Shown: positions 61,362 through 64,000 of the stretch, one piece after another
How the letters are laid out: every line of letters starts with the position of its first letter
How positions within the stretch are numbered: the stretch's first letter is position 1
Assembly: GCA_017441925.1 (NCBI GenBank)
Contig: JAFRUE010000002.1
Coordinates: 62,001-126,000 of the forward strand
Reading direction: 5' to 3'
Length of the DNA: 64,000 nt
Origin: Bacillota bacterium
GTDB taxonomy: Bacteria; Bacillota; Clostridia; Lachnospirales; Bianqueaceae
The notes under the pieces: generated by a model
What the model was told of the DNA's origin: nothing
Seen by the model: only the letters and a program-made list of their open reading frames with translations
Databases searched by the model: none
Translations under genes and position numbers: made by a program

Positions 61362-61907
61362 TCAGTCGATCTGAAAAGTCCTGTATACCTCTCCGTCAAG
61401 CGTTTTCCAGGTAAAGGTTTCCTCTTCCAGTATCATATAGCCATGCGGTGTGTTTTCTTTCGGCATAGCGACCGAACCCGGATTACAATAAGTGTACTCA
61501 TCGTGCTCTTCACACACAGAAACGTGCGTGTGTCCATGCAGCAGGATGTCCCCTTTATGCATCGGCGGCAGATTGCCGTTATTATAAATATGCCCGTGCG
61601 TGATGAAAACAAGCCTTTTCCCGACCGGAAGCAGCGCATAATCCGCCATAACCGGGAACTGCAGCACCATCTGGTCGACTTCCGCCTCGCAATTGCCCCG
61701 GACGCAGAGGATGTCGTCTTTCTTCGCATTCAGCATTTCGATGACAAGTTTAGGCGCGTACTCGTCCGGCAGATCATTGCGCGGCCCGTGATACAGCAGA
61801 TCCCCCAACAGGATCAGCCGGTCCGCCTGCTCGTGTTCATACGCTTCGATCATCCTGCGGCACCAGTAAGCGGATCCGTGAATATCCGACGCGATCATCC
61901 ACTTCAT
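61362..61907 (-). CDS. YfcE/MJ0936-type metallophosphodiesterase
   Basis: A 181-residue calcineurin-like phosphoesterase of the YfcE family. Metal motifs: ASDIHGS, LLGDLLYHGP, VRGNCEAEVD, ITHGHIY and LLHGHTHVS, all intact. It hydrolyses phosphodiesters in vitro; physiological substrate unknown. The ribosome site TGAGGCG overlaps the stop of the upstream gene (61918-61920). Start 61907 is preferred to the longer open frame because it gives the usual MKWMIASDIHG beginning. Confidence 0.9.
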   Translation of the reverse strand: MKWMIASDIHGSAYWCRRMIEAYEHEQADRLILLGDLLYHGPRNDLPDEYAPKLVIEMLNAKKDDILCVRGNCEAEVDQMVLQFPVMADYALLPVGKRLVFITHGHIYNNGNLPPMHKGDILLHGHTHVSVCEEHDEYTYCNPGSVAMPKENTPHGYMILEEETFTWKTLDGEVYRTFQID

Positions 61908-61917
61908 AGCAGGCGCC

Positions 61918-62814
61918 TCACTTGTACTCGAACCCGGAGGGCTCTCCGAGCGGCTTATCCAGCATTTCCGGATTTGCAAAAATATACTTGATCAGCTTCA
62001 GGCTTCTCGCAAAATAGAATCCGTCCGCGATCCTTTCGTCAAGCGTCGCGCCGATATCGATCACATCGCGCATCTGTCTCGTTCCGTCCTCCATCAGCAT
62101 TTCTTCCTTATGAAGCGTTCCGATGGTGACCATAATGGAGTTGGTCCCGTAGTTATTCAGATGATGGTAGACGCTTGGGCACTTGATAGATCCCAGATTA
62201 CTGGCAAGAACCGTTGCGTAATTGGTATCCGTCTCCCAGACAAAATGCGGCAGATGACCCCAGAAATCAAGGATCCGGATGATCTTGGTCACAAACATCA
62301 GCAGCAGCCGCGGCAGCTTGGCCAGCGAATCGATGACCGCATCGGATCCGGTATGATTCTCCGGATTCTTCCTCATGCGGGTAACGTCCCCTACGATCGT
62401 CTTGCTGATCGAATCCAGCGTATCCTCCGGTCCCGGCGTCAGAGCCATCAGCGACTCCTCTGCCCCGTCGGCGAACTGACGCTTGGCGATAAAAGCCAGT
62501 CCGACCTCATATCTCTCATACATTCTCCGTCCCTGGATGAAGCGGTTCAGGAAAGGACGCTCCATGACCATGCGTGTAATGCCGGTCAGCATACAATGAA
62601 AGATCGTCGTCTTGTATTCAGGATGCTCTGCGTTCTTGCGCTCCAGGTATTTCACCAGCTCCGTCGCGTCGATCTTATCGCTGAGATAGACCTCACTGTC
62701 CGTACGGTTGATGAAAATATTCATCATCAGAGCCTGTACGCCGGTAATATCCTTCACATAACGTCCGTCCGGACGGTCTTTCCAGCTGCTGCGCTTAAAA
62801 GTATGAAAACCCAT
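61918..62814 (-). CDS. Stand-alone E2-like (2-oxoacid dehydrogenase) acyltransferase-fold protein
   Basis: A 298-residue protein with the catalytic-domain fold of 2-oxoacid dehydrogenase E2 and chloramphenicol acetyltransferase: SDKIDATELVKYLERKN, TIFHCMLTGITRMVMERPFLNRF and, near the end, DIGATLDERIADGFYFARSL. There is no lipoyl or subunit-binding domain. At the place of the catalytic DHR the sequence reads DER, so the usual His is missing. Function unknown. AAGGA precedes ATG 62814 at about 9 bases; the ATG at 62820 is too close. Confidence 0.75.
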   Translation of the reverse strand: MGFHTFKRSSWKDRPDGRYVKDITGVQALMMNIFINRTDSEVYLSDKIDATELVKYLERKNAEHPEYKTTIFHCMLTGITRMVMERPFLNRFIQGRRMYERYEVGLAFIAKRQFADGAEESLMALTPGPEDTLDSISKTIVGDVTRMRKNPENHTGSDAVIDSLAKLPRLLLMFVTKIIRILDFWGHLPHFVWETDTNYATVLASNLGSIKCPSVYHHLNNYGTNSIMVTIGTLHKEEMLMEDGTRQMRDVIDIGATLDERIADGFYFARSLKLIKYIFANPEMLDKPLGEPSGFEYK

Positions 62815-62867
62815 GATCATTGTTCCTTTCTGGTTCCGGCTCGCGCCGTTATTGTATGATTTAGTTT

Positions 62868-62896
62868 AGAATACACCTTTTCCTGCCGGGCGTCAA
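62868..62896 (-). promoter_or_regulatory. Promoter of the E2-like/phosphodiesterase pair
   Basis: Minus strand TTGACG (62891-62896), 17 bases, TATTCT (62868-62873), 54 bases before the start. Confidence 0.6.
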
Positions 62897-62900
62897 TCTG

Positions 62901-63584
62901 TCAGAAGACTAACGGGATCAGAAACGCTGTCAGGATCCCTGCTGCCGCGAGCGATAGGCTACTGACCGCGCCCTGTATGCTGCCCAGTTCATTAGCCCGC
63001 GTGGTACCGATCACATGAGCAGCCGTTCCCAGCGCCGCTCCCTGAGCGATCGGATCCTTTATCTTAAGGATTTTGCAAAGGAAGGATCCACTGATGTTGC
63101 CAAGAATACCGGTAATAATGATCGCCGTGACCGTGATTGCCGATAGTCCCCCCATCCCCTCACTGAGCGGTGCGCCGATCGCCGTCGTAACGCTCTTGGG
63201 AAGCAAAGAAACGGTCATCGTATGATCCAGCTTAAAAAGCAGGCACAGCCCTGCCACGCACAGCAGGCTGACTACAGTGCCGCATGCGACACCTGCAAGG
63301 ATGGCCGGGAGCTTCCCCCGCAGCACCCGTATCTGCTCATAGAGCGGCACCGCCAGACACACCGTGGCAGGCGTCATCAGGAAACTCAAAGGCTTCATGC
63401 TTGCCTGATAAGCGGCATTCGGGATCTTCAGCACTAACAGCACCACAATGATCACGGCAGTCGATACCAGGATCGGATGTAGTACGGGAGATTTTGCTTT
63501 TTTCTGCAGGAACGACGCCAGCCGCCAGATCAGGAGCGTCAGCGTGATGGCAAAAAGGCTGCTTCCGGACAGAAACTCAGTCAT
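62901..63584 (-). CDS. lrgB: LrgB/CidB family membrane protein
   Basis: A 227-residue membrane protein with about seven helices of the LrgB/YohK family. The signature LLPKSVTTAIGAPLSEGMGGL and the C-terminal GTAAHVIGTTRANELGSIQGA are typical. In staphylococci LrgAB opposes the CidAB holin-like pair; elsewhere the pair transports small molecules such as pyruvate or glycolate. It overlaps lrgA by 8 bp and is translated with it. Confidence 0.92.
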   Translation of the reverse strand: MTEFLSGSSLFAITLTLLIWRLASFLQKKAKSPVLHPILVSTAVIIVVLLVLKIPNAAYQASMKPLSFLMTPATVCLAVPLYEQIRVLRGKLPAILAGVACGTVVSLLCVAGLCLLFKLDHTMTVSLLPKSVTTAIGAPLSEGMGGLSAITVTAIIITGILGNISGSFLCKILKIKDPIAQGAALGTAAHVIGTTRANELGSIQGAVSSLSLAAAGILTAFLIPLVF

Positions 63585-63936
63585 TTTTGTCCTCCTTCCT
63601 TCCGGAAAGGAGCTGCGTAATCAATCCCGCAGCGGCAAATGTCACAAATGTGGATACCACTATGATAATAATGAAAGCCGGCAGCGACTCGGCAAGCGTG
63701 CCTGCCTGATCCAGCAGATTCACGGTCGGCGCCACGAACAGGAGCGGCAGGATCGCGATCATCCAGCCGCTGGCCTCCTTGATCTGCTCCGGTTTGACGA
63801 TCTTAAAGCAAAGCGCGGCAAAGAGCAGGATCAGTCCCCAGATGGCTGCCGGGATCCCCAGCGGGATCAGCGCGGCAAGCGCCTCTCCAAGGAAGGTAAA
63901 CAGGAGGATCACAGCCGCCTGATACAGATATTTCAT
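63577..63936 (-). CDS. lrgA: LrgA/CidA family membrane protein
   Basis: A 119-residue holin-like membrane protein with four helices (FLGEALAALIPLGIPAAIWGLIL, WMIAILPLLFVAPTVNLLD, PAFIIIIVVSTFVTFAAAGLI), partner of LrgB. AGAGGTGAAG precedes ATG 63936. The LytSR regulator genes usually seen near lrgAB are not in the window. Confidence 0.92.
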   Translation of the reverse strand: MKYLYQAAVILLFTFLGEALAALIPLGIPAAIWGLILLFAALCFKIVKPEQIKEASGWMIAILPLLFVAPTVNLLDQAGTLAESLPAFIIIIVVSTFVTFAAAGLITQLLSGRKEDKND

Positions 63937-63940
63937 GACT

Positions 63941-64000
63941 TCACCTCTTCATCAGCGTTTGTTCATCGAACAGTGCGTTTTCCGGATCCGGTATGCTTTC
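63941..64000 (-). CDS. Possible C-terminal end of an upstream gene
   Basis: An open frame enters from the window edge and ends ...PDPENALFDEQTLMKR at a TGA (63941-63943), 4 bases before the lrgA start. A second frame (ending CSMNKR) is also open to its stop. Spacing suits a coupled operon gene, but 20 residues cannot be identified. Confidence 0.3.
   Translation of the reverse strand, partial: ESIPDPENALFDEQTLMKR

Noticed and set aside
1-64000. tRNA, rRNA, insertion sequence, prophage or replication origin
   Set aside because: I saw no cloverleaf ending in CCA, rRNA core sequence, transposase, integrase or DnaA-box cluster while reading both strands; a tRNA scan would be needed for certainty.

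Overview
The window is a contiguous stretch of a bacterial chromosome with moderately high G+C (roughly 55% by eye) and consensus SigA-type promoters and AGGAGG ribosome sites. The gene set is that of a Bacillota/Clostridia organism: HPr kinase plus a Crh-like protein, WhiA, RapZ, AddB, LrgAB, a T-box leader, and a TPP riboswitch on an ECF-type thiamine transporter gene. A rubredoxin-fused flavin reductase, and a thioredoxin reductase without recognisable NADPH motifs, point to an anaerobe. Alpha-galactosidase, alpha-L-arabinofuranosidase, pectinesterase and KduD, all without signal peptides, suggest intracellular breakdown of imported plant oligosaccharides, as in gut or rumen Lachnospiraceae-like bacteria. 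The taxonomic placement is inference; no rRNA or tRNA gene was recognised.

Layout. 1-7.6 kb: truncated oligoendopeptidase F, a flavin reductase, a 95-bp tandem repeat array, a PD-(D/E)XK nuclease-like gene, a 2-hydroxyacid dehydrogenase, two serine hydrolases (one fused to a GNAT domain) and a small Mor-like regulator. 7.8-11.7 kb: leuC-leuD-uvrC. 11.8-15.3 kb: MalY/PatB-type aminotransferase and alpha-galactosidase. 15.7-17.4 kb: pectinesterase and KduD. 17.6-22.1 kb: small acidic membrane protein, RlmD/RumA-type methyltransferase, rubredoxin-flavin reductase, thioredoxin, thioredoxin reductase, TIM-barrel isomerase. 22.3-35.7 kb: one uninterrupted minus-strand series, hprK-glcK-murB-rapZ-whiA-crh-addB-dgt-nifS-abfA-DUF6171-mutY, mostly with overlapping or near-overlapping ends. 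35.9-43 kb: EctB-type aminotransferase, TPP-riboswitch thiT, then a series of small-molecule enzymes. 43.2-54.3 kb: assorted enzymes, an MFS transporter, MscS, a LarA-like protein, an MBL protein, a dehydrogenase and a lipase. 54.5-56.7 kb: DUF1538 membrane protein with a double P-II-like protein. 56.8-61.3 kb: T-box leader (arginine specifier by reading), amino-acid ABC transporter and M14 carboxypeptidase. 61.4-64 kb: phosphodiesterase, E2-like acyltransferase, lrgB-lrgA and the tail of one more possible gene.

The most unusual non-coding signal is a family of about 54-bp palindromic elements with constant 10-bp ends (TTGGCACGCT...AGCGTGCCAA) and differing interiors. Seven copies occupy three intergenic regions; four of them form the 95-bp tandem array just upstream of the nuclease-like gene. 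The most interesting gene systems are the DUF1538/double-P-II pair, the arginine T-box operon carrying a carboxypeptidase, the redox cluster with the atypical thioredoxin reductase, and the hprK-to-mutY series with a Crh-like protein that has Glu at position 15.
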